DNA of 32,742 nucleotides, taken from positions 1 through 32,742 of the forward strand of contig CALXCR010000106.1 in assembly GCA_944386855.1 (NCBI GenBank), read 5' to 3'. The notes below the pieces were generated by a model. It made no database searches. It was given only the letters and a program-made list of their open reading frames with translations, and was not told where the DNA came from. The position numbers and the translations under genes are program-made. The stretch comes from an uncultured Oscillospiraceae bacterium (GTDB lineage: Bacteria > Bacillota > Clostridia > Oscillospirales > Oscillospiraceae). Shown piece after piece: positions 1 through 8,424 of this stretch (its first letter is position 1; each line of letters starts with the position of its first letter).

Positions 1-14
1 ATAAAAGTACCATT

Positions 15-44
15 TTGTCAAAAAAGCCTACTCTAGTTTATAAT
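15..44 (+). promoter_or_regulatory. Probable housekeeping sigma promoter of the S10 operon
   Basis: A -35 box TTGTCA (15-20, five of six consensus bases) is followed after 18 bp by a perfect -10 box TATAAT (39-44). Transcription would begin near base 51 and give a leader of about 410 nt before rpsJ. It is the best promoter match upstream of the ribosomal genes, and the AT-rich surroundings fit. Further promoters upstream of the window are possible. Confidence 0.7.
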
Positions 45-322
45 ATCGCTTTCAAAAAGCGGATACACCGCACACATCTGCAGCAAATAAAATTTTTTCG
101 CGGAAAATATAAAAAAATATTAAAAAAAAAGGTATATTTTGCTATCCTATCAGGGCGCAACGCGGGCAGGTATGCCCAAAATGCGCAATATATGCGATGA
201 TACGGGAGATTGCAGGCATCGCCTGGTCACTTCCGTGGAGTATGTCCGGCACCGTTTTCACGGTGTGCAATCGGGCGGCTGAGAAATTACCATGCATGGC
301 GTATATCGTCTGTGTAAGGGGA

Positions 323-355
323 AGACCGGCCAAAAATGCGCCGGTTTGCTTTTTG
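323..355 (+). terminator. Attenuator-like hairpin in the S10 leader
   Basis: Arms AGACCGGC (323-330) and GCCGGTTT (340-347) pair over 8 positions, two of them G-U or A-U at the base, around a 9-nt loop, and are followed by GCTTTTTG. This is the form of a modest intrinsic terminator placed inside a leader, before the first gene. It could set readthrough into the ribosomal operon (inference). Confidence 0.45.
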
Positions 356-399
356 AGCAGAAGTGATACGCACGGCAGAGTGTATGGAAATGTTCTCAC

Positions 400-440
400 C
401 GTACGAGAAAGACGACGGCGGATACCGCCAAGATCGTACG
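400..440 (+). promoter_or_regulatory. Two-part stem directly before the rpsJ ribosome binding site
   Basis: Outer arms CGTACGA (400-406) and TCGTACG (434-440) are perfectly complementary and enclose an inner stem GGCGG/CCGCC (417-421/425-429) with a 3-nt loop. The structure ends 7 nt before AGGAGG, a natural place for a translational operator or mRNA stabiliser. Function is inferred from position only. Confidence 0.45.
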
Positions 441-462
441 TTTATTTAGGAGGAAAAACAAA

Positions 463-777
463 ATGGCATCCAACAAGAAAATGATCCGCATCAGATTAAA
501 GGCTTATGATCATCAGCTCATCGATCAGACGGCCGAAAAGATCGTCGAGACAGCAAAGCGCACGGACGCGAAGGTCTCCGGCCCTATCCCGCTTCCGACA
601 AAGAAAGAAGTAATTACGATCCTCCGCGCTGTCCATAAATATAAAGACAGCCGTGAGCAGTTTGAGCGCAGAACTCATAAGAGACTCATCGACATAATGA
701 ACCCGACGCAGAAGACCGTCGAATCCCTCATGTCACTGGAAATCCCGGCGGGCGTAGAGATCGAGATCAAGCTGTAA
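463..777 (+). CDS. rpsJ: 30S ribosomal protein S10
   Basis: Small-subunit protein of the 30S head that also acts as NusE in transcription antitermination. At 104 residues it matches the family's usual 102-105. The opening [15 protein letters not shown] and the central [28 protein letters not shown] region with the basic RTHKRLIDI stretch are hallmark S10 sequence. The ATG follows AGGAGG by 9 nt. It is the first gene of the unit, as usual, but is separated from rplC by an unusually long structured gap, so its synthesis could be uncoupled from the genes downstream. Confidence 0.99.
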   Translation: MASNKKMIRIRLKAYDHQLIDQTAEKIVETAKRTDAKVSGPIPLPTKKEVITILRAVHKYKDSREQFERRTHKRLIDIMNPTQKTVESLMSLEIPAGVEIEIKL

Positions 778-922
778 GGAAGTTCTTTGTGTGCCGGACG
801 AAACCCGGTCCGGCTGTATAATCACTCAGTCAGAACCACATCCCGCCGCAGCTGACGGCGGGAGGGTCAAGTTGTCGGATGGAGTTGATCCGTCAACCAA
901 TAACCTTTAAGGAGGAAATAGA
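778..922 (+). promoter_or_regulatory. Structured rpsJ-rplC intergenic region with three hairpins
   Basis: Three successive stem-loops fill this gap: GCCGGAC/GTCCGGC (793-799/808-814), CCCGCCG/CGGCGGG (842-848/856-862), and a 10-bp stem with one T-T mismatch, GTTGTCGGAT/ATCCGTCAAC (871-880/888-897). None has a T-run, so they are not intrinsic terminators. The last ends 13 nt before the rplC ribosome binding site AGGAGG (910-915). Neighbouring junctions are only 1-20 nt long, so the gap is probably a regulatory mRNA segment, or possibly a processing site. A TATAAT at 817-822 lacks a good -35 box. Confidence 0.5.
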
Positions 923-1618
923 ATGAAAAAGGCAATCATCGGCAAAAAGGTCGGCATGACGCAGATCTTCGATGAAAACGGCAAGGTCATACCGGTAACG
1001 GTGATCGAAGCCGGTCCGTGTGTTGTCGTTCAGAAAAAGACCGACGAGAAAGACGGATACAACGCCCTCCAGCTCGGCTACGAGGACGTTAAGGAGAAAA
1101 AGCTCACGAAACCCGAGCTCGGACATCTGAAAAAAGCGGAAGTCGCACCCAAAAAGCACCTCAGAGAGTTCCGCCTCGAGGATTGCAGCACCTACAATGT
1201 CGGCGACGAGGTCAAGGCGGATGTTTTCGCCGAGGGCGACAAAGTTGATGTAACCGGCATATCCAAAGGTAAAGGCTACGCCGGCGTTATCAAGAGATGG
1301 AACGCACAGCGCACGCCGACGACACACGGCGGCGGCCCTGTACACAGACATGCGGGTTCCATGGGCTCCGGCACAGACCCGTCAAGGATATTCAAGGGCA
1401 AGATCGGCGCCGGCCATATGGGCGCCGAGCAGGTCACGGTACAGAACCTCGACGTGGTTAAGGTCGATCCCGAACTCAATATGATCGTCGTAAAAGGCGC
1501 TATCCCCGGACCGAAGGGCGGCATCGTCTATATCAAGAACACCGTCAAGAACAACAGAGTCAAGAACGCGGTCGTAACGGTAAGCACCAACCCGCAGAAG
1601 GCCTCTGCAAGACGATAA
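923..1618 (+). CDS. rplC: 50S ribosomal protein L3
   Basis: Early-assembly large-subunit protein whose loop reaches the peptidyl transferase region. It has 231 residues, slightly above the usual 205-215; the extra length lies in the acidic/basic middle and a short C-terminal tail. It starts [20 protein letters not shown] and carries the signature [15 protein letters not shown], followed by the [13 protein letters not shown] motif. The start is preceded by AGGAGG with 7-nt spacing. It follows a structured 144-nt gap and sits 16 nt before rplD, in the standard order. Confidence 0.99.
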   Translation: MKKAIIGKKVGMTQIFDENGKVIPVTVIEAGPCVVVQKKTDEKDGYNALQLGYEDVKEKKLTKPELGHLKKAEVAPKKHLREFRLEDCSTYNVGDEVKADVFAEGDKVDVTGISKGKGYAGVIKRWNAQRTPTTHGGGPVHRHAGSMGSGTDPSRIFKGKIGAGHMGAEQVTVQNLDVVKVDPELNMIVVKGAIPGPKGGIVYIKNTVKNNRVKNAVVTVSTNPQKASARR

Positions 1619-1634
1619 GGAAGGAGAGAGTTAA

Positions 1635-2258
1635 ATGCCAACAGTTAAAGTTTACAATATGGCCGGCGAAGTCACCGGCGAAATCGAGCTCTCCGAAGCG
1701 GTTTTCGGTATCGAGCCGAACGAGCAGGCTCTCCATGCCACAGTTAAAAATCATCTGGCCAACAAGCGTCAGGGAACACAGAGCGCCCTTACAAGAGCGG
1801 AAGTTTCCGGCGGCGGCATAAAGCCGTACCGTCAGAAGGGAACGGGCCGCGCGAGACAGGGCAGCATCCGCGCCCCGCATTATACGCACGGCGGCGTCGC
1901 TTTCGCTCCGAAGCCGAGAGATTACAGCTATTCGCTCAATAAAAAGCTCAAGAGACTCGCGCTGAAGTCAGCCCTCTCGCTCAAGGCGGCTGAGGAAGCC
2001 GTCATCGTGGTTGACGGGCTTGAGATGAGCGAAATCAAGACAAAGACGTTCAAGGCGTTTTTAGCCGCTGTCGGCGCGGAGGGTAAATCCCTCGTCGTCA
2101 CTCCGGAACTCAATAAGAACGTCGTACTCAGCGCGCGCAATCTTCCCGGTGTGCAGACGACTATCGCGACAATACTGAGCACCTATGACGTCCTCAACGC
2201 TGACAAATTCGTAGTGGACAAGGCGGCTCTCTCTAAGATTGAGGAGGTATACGCATAA
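1635..2258 (+). CDS. rplD: 50S ribosomal protein L4
   Basis: Large-subunit protein lining the exit tunnel; in E. coli it represses its own S10 operon. The 207-residue length is typical. The tunnel-loop signature is clear: KPYRQKGTGRARQGSIRAPH followed by the GGVAFAP motif. The C-terminal half has the usual Rossmann-like VIVVDGLEMSEIKTKTFKAFL pattern. The stop codon shares one base with the rplW start (TAATG), which suggests translational coupling. Confidence 0.99.
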   Translation: MPTVKVYNMAGEVTGEIELSEAVFGIEPNEQALHATVKNHLANKRQGTQSALTRAEVSGGGIKPYRQKGTGRARQGSIRAPHYTHGGVAFAPKPRDYSYSLNKKLKRLALKSALSLKAAEEAVIVVDGLEMSEIKTKTFKAFLAAVGAEGKSLVVTPELNKNVVLSARNLPGVQTTIATILSTYDVLNADKFVVDKAALSKIEEVYA

Positions 2259-2554
2259 TGAAATCGGCATACGACATAGTTATCCGCCCAATCATCACTG
2301 AACAGTCCATGGAACAGGCAGACATCAAAAAGTACGCTTTTGAAGTGGCGATCGATGCCAACAAGATAGAGATAAAGAAAGCTATCGAGGAGATCTTCGG
2401 CGTAAAGGTAATGAAGGTCACGACGCTCAGGATGGACGGCAAGAAAAAGCGCACCGGCAGATATCCCGAAGGGTCGCGCAAGAACTGGAAAAAGGCTGTC
2501 GTAAGACTGACAGAGGATTCCAAGACCATCGAATTCTTCGAGGGAATGGTATAA
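2258..2554 (+). CDS. rplW: 50S ribosomal protein L23
   Basis: Large-subunit protein at the tunnel exit and docking site for trigger factor and SRP. It has 98 residues, within the family range. Recognisable features are the opening YDIVIRPIITEQSM, the YAFEVAIDANKIEIKKAIEEIFGVKV core, and the basic loop GKKKRTGRYPEGSRKNWKKA before the last strand. The start overlaps the rplD stop by one base, and the upstream gene contains GAGGAGG as its ribosome binding site. Confidence 0.99.
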   Translation: MKSAYDIVIRPIITEQSMEQADIKKYAFEVAIDANKIEIKKAIEEIFGVKVMKVTTLRMDGKKKRTGRYPEGSRKNWKKAVVRLTEDSKTIEFFEGMV

Positions 2555-2568
2555 GGGAGGAAAAATAA

Positions 2569-3405
2569 ATGTCTATAAGAACTTATAAACCTACCACTCC
2601 GTCGAGAAGGCATATGTCCGTTTCCGGCTTCGACGGAATTGATAAGAAGGCAAAGCCGGAGCGCAAGCTTGTAGAAGTTTTAAAGAAACATTCCGGCCGC
2701 AACAACTACGGCAGGATCACCGTCCGCCATCAGGGCGGCGGCAACCGCAGAAAATACAGGATCATCGATTTCAAGAGAAATAAGCTCGACATGGAGGCAA
2801 AGGTCCTCCGCCTCGAGTACGATCCGAACAGATCGGCAAATATCGCCCTTGTCGAGTATGCAGACGGCGAACGCCGCTACATCCTCGCTCCCGTAGGGCT
2901 CAAGGCCGGCGATACGATCGTCTCGTCGGCCAGCGCCGATATCAAGCCGGGCAACGCTCTTCCGATATCGAGCATACCGGTAGGTACCGTTATCCACAAT
3001 ATTGAGCTTTACCCCGGCAAGGGCGCGCAGCTTGTCCGCAGCGCCGGCACGGCGGCACAGCTCATGGCAAAAGAGGGCGCTATGGCTCAGGTCAGACTCC
3101 CCTCCGGCGAATACAGGCTCATCCGCCTCGGATGCATGGCAACGATTGGTCAGGTCGGCAATATCGACCATGCCAACATCTCGATAGGCAAGGCCGGACG
3201 CAAACGCCATATGGGCATCCGTCCGACGGTCCGCGGTTCCGTTATGAACCCGGTAGACCATCCGCACGGCGGCGGCGAGGGCAAGAGCCCGATCGGACGT
3301 CCGGGACCAGTTACCCCGTGGGGCAAGCCGACTCTCGGATACAAGACGCGCAAGACAAAGAACCGCACCGATAAGTTCATAGTCAAGCGCCGCGGCGCGA
3401 AATAA
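2569..3405 (+). CDS. rplB: 50S ribosomal protein L2
   Basis: Core large-subunit protein needed for subunit association and peptidyl transfer. The length of 278 residues is typical. It opens [20 protein letters not shown], has the OB-fold region with [19 protein letters not shown], and ends with [13 protein letters not shown], which holds the conserved histidine near the peptidyl transferase centre, then [25 protein letters not shown] stands 9 nt before the start. It lies in the usual order between rplW and rpsS. Confidence 0.99.
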   Translation: MSIRTYKPTTPSRRHMSVSGFDGIDKKAKPERKLVEVLKKHSGRNNYGRITVRHQGGGNRRKYRIIDFKRNKLDMEAKVLRLEYDPNRSANIALVEYADGERRYILAPVGLKAGDTIVSSASADIKPGNALPISSIPVGTVIHNIELYPGKGAQLVRSAGTAAQLMAKEGAMAQVRLPSGEYRLIRLGCMATIGQVGNIDHANISIGKAGRKRHMGIRPTVRGSVMNPVDHPHGGGEGKSPIGRPGPVTPWGKPTLGYKTRKTKNRTDKFIVKRRGAK

Positions 3406-3425
3406 TCGAAGGAGGTCAATATAAT

Positions 3426-3698
3426 ATGAGCAGAAGTATTAAAAAAGGCCCCTTTGTGGCGCCTGAGCTCTTAAAAAGAGTCGAAGAAATGAACAACAGC
3501 GGCGAAAAGAAAGTCGTTAAGACATGGAGTCGCGCTTCTACGATCTTCCCGGCGTTTGTAGGTCATACGATCGCCGTACACGACGGCAGACGCCATGTGC
3601 CGGTGTATATCACGGAAGACATGGTAGGTCATAAGCTTGGCGAATTCGCCCCGACGAGGACCTTCAGAGGTCACGCCGGAAGCAAAACATCGAAGTAA
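3426..3698 (+). CDS. rpsS: 30S ribosomal protein S19
   Basis: Small-subunit head protein that forms a complex with S13 near the A-site finger. It has 90 residues, close to the usual 92-93. Signature segments are [39 protein letters not shown] and the C-terminal [19 protein letters not shown]. The ribosome binding site GGAGG is 10 nt upstream. The gap to rplV is 13 nt. Confidence 0.99.
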   Translation: MSRSIKKGPFVAPELLKRVEEMNNSGEKKVVKTWSRASTIFPAFVGHTIAVHDGRRHVPVYITEDMVGHKLGEFAPTRTFRGHAGSKTSK

Positions 3699-3711
3699 GG
3701 AGGGCATCATA

Positions 3712-4047
3712 ATGGAAGCTAGAGCACAGGTCAAATATGCCCGTATTTCCCCCAGAAAGGTCAAGATAGTCTGCGACCTTATAAGAGGAAAGGACGCCGG
3801 TGCGGCGGCTGCGATCCTTATGCAGACCCCGAAGGCAGCGTCTGAAATTATGATAAAGCTCCTCAAAAGCGCGGTTTCAAACGCGGAAGTCAATCACGAA
3901 ATGGATCCGGAGAAGCTCTATGTAGCCGAAACGTACGCGACCGGCGGCCCTATCATCAAGAGATATATGCCGAGAGCGCACGGCAGAGCGTACAGAATAA
4001 ACAAGAGAACTTCTCACATCACCATTGTTGTGAAGGAAAGAGACTAA
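3712..4047 (+). CDS. rplV: 50S ribosomal protein L22
   Basis: Tunnel-wall protein contacting all 23S rRNA domains. I chose the ATG at 3712, which follows AGGAGG by 8 nt and gives 111 residues, the normal length. An open extension to 3637 would overlap rpsS by 62 bases and has no ribosome binding site. Features: EARAQVKYARISPRKVKIVCDLIRG at the N terminus, and the long tunnel hairpin ending PRAHGRAYRINKRTSHITIVV. Confidence 0.98.
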   Translation: MEARAQVKYARISPRKVKIVCDLIRGKDAGAAAAILMQTPKAASEIMIKLLKSAVSNAEVNHEMDPEKLYVAETYATGGPIIKRYMPRAHGRAYRINKRTSHITIVVKERD

Positions 4048-4062
4048 GGGAGGAGGCAGAAT

Positions 4063-4869
4063 ATGGGACAGAAAGTTAATCCCCACGGCCTGCGAGTAGG
4101 CGTAATCAAAGATTGGGATTCCCGCTGGTACGCGAGGGACGATAAAGTCGGCGATCTCGTAGTAGAGGACTACAACATCCGCAAGTATCTTAAGAAGACC
4201 CTGTATTCGGCAGGCGTTCCCAAGATCGAGATAGAAAGAGACAACGCGAAGATAAAGATCTATATCCACTGCTCAAGACCGGGCCTTGTCATCGGCAAGG
4301 GCGGCGCAGAGATCGAAAAGCTCCGCGCGGATATGGAAAAGCGTCTCGGCAAGCCCGTCGCGCTCTCCATAATCGAGGTAAAAACACCCGACACGAACGC
4401 TCAGCTCGTCGCCGAGAACATTGCGGCACAGCTTGAGAAGAGAATCAGCTTCAGAAGAGCGATGAAGAATGCCATGAGCAGAGCCATGCGCATGGGCGTA
4501 AGAGGCATCAAAATAATGGTGTCCGGCCGTATAGGCGGCGCGGAGATCGCCCGCAGCGAGAGCTATCACGAGGGAACGATCCCCCTCCAGACGATCAGAG
4601 CCGATATCGAGTACGGCTTTGCGGAGGCGGCGACGACCTACGGACGCATCGGCGTCAAGGTTTGGATCTACAAAGGCGAGATCCTCAACCAGACGCTCCG
4701 TACGACTCCGAGAACGATGGATACGCGCAATCAGAGAGACCGCCGTTCAAACGACAGAAGAAACAACCGCCAGGGCGGATACAACAGAGACCGTCAGGGC
4801 GGACGTCAGGGCGGCTATAACAGAGACCGTCAGGGCAATCAGACTCCAAGAGAAGGAGGCAACCGCTGA
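4063..4869 (+). CDS. rpsC: 30S ribosomal protein S3 with a repetitive Arg/Gly/Asn tail
   Basis: Small-subunit protein at the mRNA entry channel, with helicase-like activity together with S4 and S5. The body is typical: [23 protein letters not shown] at the N terminus, the KH-domain [14 protein letters not shown] loop near residues 72-85, and [22 protein letters not shown]. The protein is 268 residues against roughly 210-235 for many homologues. The surplus is a low-complexity C-terminal tail (about 220-268) rich in Arg, Gln, Gly, Asn and Tyr. Two 33-bp near-identical DNA repeats, 4768-4800 and 4804-4836 (36-bp period), encode part of it. The stop overlaps the rplP start by one base. Confidence 0.98.
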   Translation: MGQKVNPHGLRVGVIKDWDSRWYARDDKVGDLVVEDYNIRKYLKKTLYSAGVPKIEIERDNAKIKIYIHCSRPGLVIGKGGAEIEKLRADMEKRLGKPVALSIIEVKTPDTNAQLVAENIAAQLEKRISFRRAMKNAMSRAMRMGVRGIKIMVSGRIGGAEIARSESYHEGTIPLQTIRADIEYGFAEAATTYGRIGVKVWIYKGEILNQTLRTTPRTMDTRNQRDRRSNDRRNNRQGGYNRDRQGGRQGGYNRDRQGNQTPREGGNR

Positions 4870-5294
4870 TGCTTATACCGAAAAGAGTTAAATACCGCAG
4901 AGTCCAGAGAGGCCGCATGAAGGGCAAAGCCACAAGAGGCAACACCGTGACATACGGCGAATACGGACTTCAGGCCACAGAGCCGTCATGGATCACCTCC
5001 AATCAGATAGAGGCGGCCCGTGTAGCCATGACCCGTTATACAAGACGTGGCGGTAAGGTTTGGATAAAGATCTTCCCGGATAAACCGGTAACGGAAAAGC
5101 CGGCCGAGACCCGTATGGGTTCCGGTAAGGGCTCGCCGGAGTACTGGGTAGCCGTTGTAAAACCGGGCAGAGTAATGTTCGAGATCGCGGGTGTTTCTGA
5201 AGAGGTCGCCCGTGAGGCGCTCCGCCTTGCCGGACATAAGCTCCCGTGCAAGACAAAGTTTGTGAAGCGCGAAACCGAGATGGGTGGTGAATAA
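4869..5294 (+). CDS. rplP: 50S ribosomal protein L16
   Basis: Large-subunit protein near the A site that helps position tRNA acceptor arms. Its 141 residues are typical. It begins [20 protein letters not shown] and contains [21 protein letters not shown] and [21 protein letters not shown], including the conserved glycine-rich loop. The start is coupled to rpsC through a TGATG overlap; AGAAGGAGG lies 9 nt upstream within rpsC. Confidence 0.99.
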   Translation: MLIPKRVKYRRVQRGRMKGKATRGNTVTYGEYGLQATEPSWITSNQIEAARVAMTRYTRRGGKVWIKIFPDKPVTEKPAETRMGSGKGSPEYWVAVVKPGRVMFEIAGVSEEVAREALRLAGHKLPCKTKFVKRETEMGGE

Positions 5295-5295
5295 G

Positions 5296-5490
5296 ATGAA
5301 GGCAAAAGAAGTACGCGAATTAAGCCCTGCCGAGCTGGAGACGAAACTCGCGGATCTGAAAAAGGATCTGTTCTATCTGCGTATGCAGCATGCGACGAAC
5401 CAGCTTGACAACCCTCTCAAGATATCGCAGGTCAAGAGAGATATTGCCCGAGTCAAGACGATTATCCACGAAAAGCGGCTCGAGCAGTAA
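5296..5490 (+). CDS. rpmC: 50S ribosomal protein L29
   Basis: Small helical-hairpin protein at the tunnel exit next to L23. I chose the ATG at 5296 (64 residues, MKAKEVRELSPAELETKL). In-frame GTG codons at 5284 and 5287 would add four residues and overlap rplP, and the family normally starts at MKAKE. The LADLKKDLFYLRMQHATNQL and KISQVKRDIARVKTIIHEK helices are diagnostic. It begins one base after the rplP stop, with a G-rich site (GGGTGG) inside the end of rplP. Confidence 0.98.
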   Translation: MKAKEVRELSPAELETKLADLKKDLFYLRMQHATNQLDNPLKISQVKRDIARVKTIIHEKRLEQ

Positions 5491-5504
5491 GGAGGAAAGT
5501 TTAA

Positions 5505-5768
5505 ATGAGTGAAAATAGAACGTCTTCCAGAAAGACAAGAGTCGGCAAAGTCGTATCCGATAAGATGGATAAGACAATCGTGGTCGCAGTTGAAGACCGC
5601 GTTCAGCATCCGCTGTATAAGAAGATTGTAAAGAGGACCTACAAGCTCAAGGCGCACGATGAGGAAAACTCCTGCGGCATCGGTGATACCGTAAGAGTAA
5701 TGGAGACTCGCCCGCTGTCCAAGGACAAGAGATGGAGACTTGTAGAGATCGTAGAGAAAGCGAAGTAA
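5505..5768 (+). CDS. rpsQ: 30S ribosomal protein S17
   Basis: OB-fold protein that binds 16S rRNA early in assembly. Its 87 residues fit the family. The core [20 protein letters not shown], the [20 protein letters not shown] segment and the terminal [20 protein letters not shown] are highly characteristic. AGGAGG lies 9 nt before the ATG. Spacing is 14 nt from rpmC and 12 nt to rplN. Confidence 0.99.
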   Translation: MSENRTSSRKTRVGKVVSDKMDKTIVVAVEDRVQHPLYKKIVKRTYKLKAHDEENSCGIGDTVRVMETRPLSKDKRWRLVEIVEKAK

Positions 5769-5780
5769 GGAGGCGGCAAT

Positions 5781-6149
5781 ATGATACAGCAGGAAACATA
5801 TCTTAAGGTCGCCGACAATACCGGCGCAAAGGAAATTAAATGTATCCGCGTTTTAGGCGGATCGAAGAGAAAATACGGCAATATCGGCGACGTTATCGTT
5901 GCATCCGTCAGAAAAGCGGCTCCCGGCGGCACGGTTAAGAAAGGCGAGGTCGTCAGGGCTGTCATAGTACGCACCGCAAAAGGCGTCCGCCGCGCCGACG
6001 GAACATATGTCCGTTTTGACGAGAATGCAGCAGTTCTTATCAGAGAAGATAAGAACCCGCGCGGAACCCGTATATTTGGGCCTGTAGCCCGTGAGCTCCG
6101 TGATAAGGATTATATGAAGATCCTGTCACTCGCTCCTGAAGTAATATAG
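5781..6149 (+). CDS. rplN: 50S ribosomal protein L14
   Basis: Beta-barrel protein at the subunit interface forming a bridge with 16S rRNA and contacting ribosome silencing factor. Exactly 122 residues, the standard length. It starts [19 protein letters not shown] and ends [20 protein letters not shown] plus LAPEVI, both near-invariant in the family. It opens the spc portion of the cluster; an AGGAGG lies 8 nt upstream. Confidence 0.99.
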   Translation: MIQQETYLKVADNTGAKEIKCIRVLGGSKRKYGNIGDVIVASVRKAAPGGTVKKGEVVRAVIVRTAKGVRRADGTYVRFDENAAVLIREDKNPRGTRIFGPVARELRDKDYMKILSLAPEVI

Positions 6150-6161
6150 GGAGGGCGCAAG

Positions 6162-6470
6162 ATGAACATCAGAAAAGACGATAAAGTAGTAGTTCTTTCC
6201 GGCAAAGATAAGGGCAAAGAGGGCAAGATCCTCACCGTATATCCGAAAGACGGAAAGGTCATCGTTGAAGGCGTAAGCGTCGGCAAGCGCCATAAAAAGG
6301 CCCGCCGTCAGAACGAGGAGAGCGGCATCATCAGAGTCGAGACTCCCATCTACGCCAGCAAGGTCATGCTCGTATGCCCGAAGTGCTCCAAAGGCACGAG
6401 AATCGGACATAAGTTCAACGAAAAAGGCGAAAAAGTCCGCGTTTGCAAAAAGTGCGGCGCCGAAATGTAA
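6162..6470 (+). CDS. rplX: 50S ribosomal protein L24, four-cysteine type
   Basis: Assembly initiator protein with an N-terminal KOW motif ([20 protein letters not shown], about residues 5-24). Its 102 residues are typical. The C-terminal half has two CxxC pairs, C72/C75 and C95/C98 (VCPKCSKG and VCKKCGAEM), which can form a zinc ribbon; many homologues lack them. Zinc binding is inferred from the spacing. It follows rplN by 12 nt with GGGAGG as the binding site. Confidence 0.98.
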   Translation: MNIRKDDKVVVLSGKDKGKEGKILTVYPKDGKVIVEGVSVGKRHKKARRQNEESGIIRVETPIYASKVMLVCPKCSKGTRIGHKFNEKGEKVRVCKKCGAEM

Positions 6471-6487
6471 GGGAAGGGGAGATTATC

Positions 6488-7030
6488 ATGGCTAGAATGA
6501 AAACAAAGTACAAAGAAGAAGTCGCCCCCGCCCTTATGGAAAAATTCGGTTATAAAAGCGTAATGCAGATACCGAGACTTGAGAAAATAGTCGTAAACGT
6601 AGGCTGCGGCGATGCGCGCGACAACGCGAAAGCGCTCGAGGCCGTCGTAAACGATATAACCGCCATCACCGGTCAGCGCGCCGTTATCACAAAGGCGAGA
6701 AAGTCGGTCGCGAACTTCAAACTCCGTGAAGGCATGGCCATCGGCGTCAAGGTAACGCTCCGCCACGATAAGATGTGGGAGTTCCTCGACAGGCTTTTCA
6801 ACGTCGCCCTCCCGCGTGTAAGAGACTTCCGCGGCATCAGCGCGAACTCCTTTGACGGCCGCGGCAACTATGCCCTCGGCCTCAGAGAGCAGCTGATCTT
6901 CCCCGAGATCGATTACGATAAGATCGAGAAGATCAGAGGTATGGATATCGCCATCTGCACGACGGCGAATACCGACGAAGAAGCAAGAGAGCTGCTTAAG
7001 CTTTTAGGCGCTCCGTTCATTCAGGCGTAA
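6488..7030 (+). CDS. rplE: 50S ribosomal protein L5
   Basis: Central protuberance protein that binds 5S rRNA with L18 and contacts the P-site tRNA. From the ATG at 6488 it has 180 residues, the standard length; an upstream in-frame start at 6443 would overlap rplX and has no support. Landmarks are [40 protein letters not shown] and the C-terminal [26 protein letters not shown] precedes the start by about 9 nt. Confidence 0.98.
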   Translation: MARMKTKYKEEVAPALMEKFGYKSVMQIPRLEKIVVNVGCGDARDNAKALEAVVNDITAITGQRAVITKARKSVANFKLREGMAIGVKVTLRHDKMWEFLDRLFNVALPRVRDFRGISANSFDGRGNYALGLREQLIFPEIDYDKIEKIRGMDIAICTTANTDEEARELLKLLGAPFIQA

Positions 7031-7047
7031 CAGGGAGGATTTGAGTT

Positions 7048-7233
7048 ATGGCTAAAAAATCAATGATTTTAAAGCAGCAGAGAGAACCCAAGTTCTCAAC
7101 ACGCCGCTATAACCGCTGCAAGATCTGCGGCAGACCGCACGCATACCTCAGAGATTACGGAGTATGCCGTATCTGCTTCAGAGAGCTGGCATACAAGGGT
7201 GAGATCCCCGGCGTCAGAAAAGCAAGCTGGTAA
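7048..7233 (+). CDS. rpsN: 30S ribosomal protein S14, zinc-type short form
   Basis: Small-subunit head protein of the 61-residue class with a zinc knuckle. The cysteines C24, C27, C40 and C43 form two CxxC pairs ([11 protein letters not shown] and VCRICFREL), which classes it as the zinc-dependent form rather than the roughly 89-residue zinc-free paralogue. Many Firmicutes switch to that paralogue under zinc shortage, but none is present in this window. It follows rplE by 17 nt and is followed by an unusually long 222-nt gap. Confidence 0.98.
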   Translation: MAKKSMILKQQREPKFSTRRYNRCKICGRPHAYLRDYGVCRICFRELAYKGEIPGVRKASW

Positions 7234-7455
7234 AAAAGCAAAATCCGGCCGCAAGGCCCTAAAAACGATGACGAAAGGTCACTTCCAATCCCCGTCTTGT
7301 CCGGCGGAAGAGACGTTGCCGAATAAAACGGCAAAGCTATCCGGCGGAGCGCAAAGGTCGGCTGTATGCCGCCGGTGCGGCGACGGTATTGGTTGTGATA
7401 CCTCGTCACGGAAACAGGCAAAAGCCTGTAACTCTAACAAGGAGGATAACACAAT
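7234..7455 (+). promoter_or_regulatory. Structured 222-nt gap between rpsN and rpsH
   Basis: Most neighbouring junctions are 1-36 nt, so this gap stands out. It contains TTGCCG/CGGCAA (7316-7321/7329-7334, A-rich loop) and ACAGGC/GCCTGT (7414-7419/7424-7429, loop AAAA), plus GC-rich repeats around 7365-7384 that can pair. The last stem ends 11 nt before the rpsH ribosome binding site AAGGAGG. No T-run or convincing reading frame is present. In E. coli S8 represses the spc operon through an mRNA site near rplE; a comparable site here is possible but not demonstrated. Confidence 0.45.
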
Positions 7456-7854
7456 ATGCAGATCACAGATCCCATTGCGGATATGCTCACCAGAATCAGA
7501 AACGCAAATTCCGCAAAGCACGCGACAGTAGATATCCCCGCATCAAACATGAAGAAGGCAATTGCCGAGATTCTTCTTGAAGAGGGATACATTAAGAGCT
7601 ATCAGATCGTAAACGACGGAGCTCAGGGTGTAATCAAAGTCACTCTGAAGTATGTGAACGGCACTGATAAGGTCATCACCGGACTTCGCAGAGTTTCAAA
7701 GCCGGGTCTCCGCGTGTACGCGGGCGCAGACGAGCTTCCGAGAGTTCTCAAAGGTCTCGGTATAGCGATCATCTCAACGTCAAAGGGCATTATGACCGAC
7801 AAAAAGGCGAGAGAAGCCCATGTCGGCGGCGAAGTCCTGGCGTTTGTCTGGTAA
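7456..7854 (+). CDS. rpsH: 30S ribosomal protein S8
   Basis: Primary 16S-binding protein of the platform, and a translational repressor of the spc operon in E. coli. Its 132 residues are typical. Diagnostic segments are [20 protein letters not shown] at the N terminus, [20 protein letters not shown] in the middle, and the C-terminal [20 protein letters not shown] followed by EVLAFVW. AAGGAGG lies 9 nt before the start. It follows a structured gap that may be a site of control. Confidence 0.99.
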   Translation: MQITDPIADMLTRIRNANSAKHATVDIPASNMKKAIAEILLEEGYIKSYQIVNDGAQGVIKVTLKYVNGTDKVITGLRRVSKPGLRVYAGADELPRVLKGLGIAIISTSKGIMTDKKAREAHVGGEVLAFVW

Positions 7855-7869
7855 GGGGAGGTTAAGATT

Positions 7870-8409
7870 ATGTCTAGAATAGGAAGAGCTCCCATTGCGA
7901 TCCCGGCAGGCGTTGAGGTCAAGGTAAACGATGAGAACGTCGTAACCGTAAAAGGACCGAAGGGTGAGCTTACAAAGCAGTTTAAGCCTGCTATGAAAAT
8001 AACGGTAGAGGACAATGTCATCCATGTCACAAGACCGGATGACCTCAAGGAAAACCGTTCTCTGCACGGACTTACAAGAACGCTTATCAACAACATGGTC
8101 GTCGGCGTAACGCAGGGCTTCCAGAAAGAGCTTGAAGTAAACGGCGTCGGCTACAGAGCCGCAAAAGAGGGCAATAAGCTCGTTATGAACCTCGGCTTCT
8201 CACATCAGGTATTCATGGAAGAGAACGAGGATATAAAGATCGACGTTCCGAATCCCAATAAGATTGTCATCACGGGCATCGATAAGCAGAAGGTCGGACA
8301 GTATGCAGCGGAAGTAAGAGGCAAGAGGCCGCCGGAGCCGTATAAGGGCAAGGGCATCAAGTACGCCGATGAAGTCATCCGCCGCAAAGAAGGCAAGACA
8401 GGTAAATAA
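7870..8409 (+). CDS. rplF: 50S ribosomal protein L6
   Basis: Large-subunit protein near the factor-binding site, formed of two related domains. Its 179 residues are standard. The N-terminal [20 protein letters not shown], the central [20 protein letters not shown] and the C-terminal signature [20 protein letters not shown] identify it. It is 15 nt from both rpsH and rplR, with GGGGAGG as the ribosome binding site. Confidence 0.99.
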   Translation: MSRIGRAPIAIPAGVEVKVNDENVVTVKGPKGELTKQFKPAMKITVEDNVIHVTRPDDLKENRSLHGLTRTLINNMVVGVTQGFQKELEVNGVGYRAAKEGNKLVMNLGFSHQVFMEENEDIKIDVPNPNKIVITGIDKQKVGQYAAEVRGKRPPEPYKGKGIKYADEVIRRKEGKTGK

Positions 8410-8424
8410 GGGAGGTGTGCCTAA

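Larger units (their letters stand above)
51..462 (+). promoter_or_regulatory. Long 5' leader of the S10 operon
   Basis: This stretch of over 400 bases holds no convincing gene: its short open frames lack good ribosome binding sites or overlap rpsJ, and resemble no family I know. It carries several short inverted repeats, including CACCG/CGGTG around 250-265, a terminator-like hairpin at 323-355 and a two-part stem at 400-440 just before the rpsJ ribosome binding site (AGGAGG, 448-453). In Escherichia coli the S10 leader is the target of L4 autoregulation. Whether this leader binds L4 or another protein cannot be read from the sequence. Confidence 0.55.

Noticed and set aside
15-484. Three short open frames in the rpsJ leader (15-200, 197-484, and 142-399 on the minus strand)
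   Set aside because: They lack ribosome binding sites or overlap rpsJ and show no recognisable protein pattern; the region is better explained as a structured leader.
816-822. TATAAT in the rpsJ-rplC gap as an internal promoter
   Set aside because: No acceptable -35 box at 16-19 bp and it lies between two hairpins; possible but unsupported.
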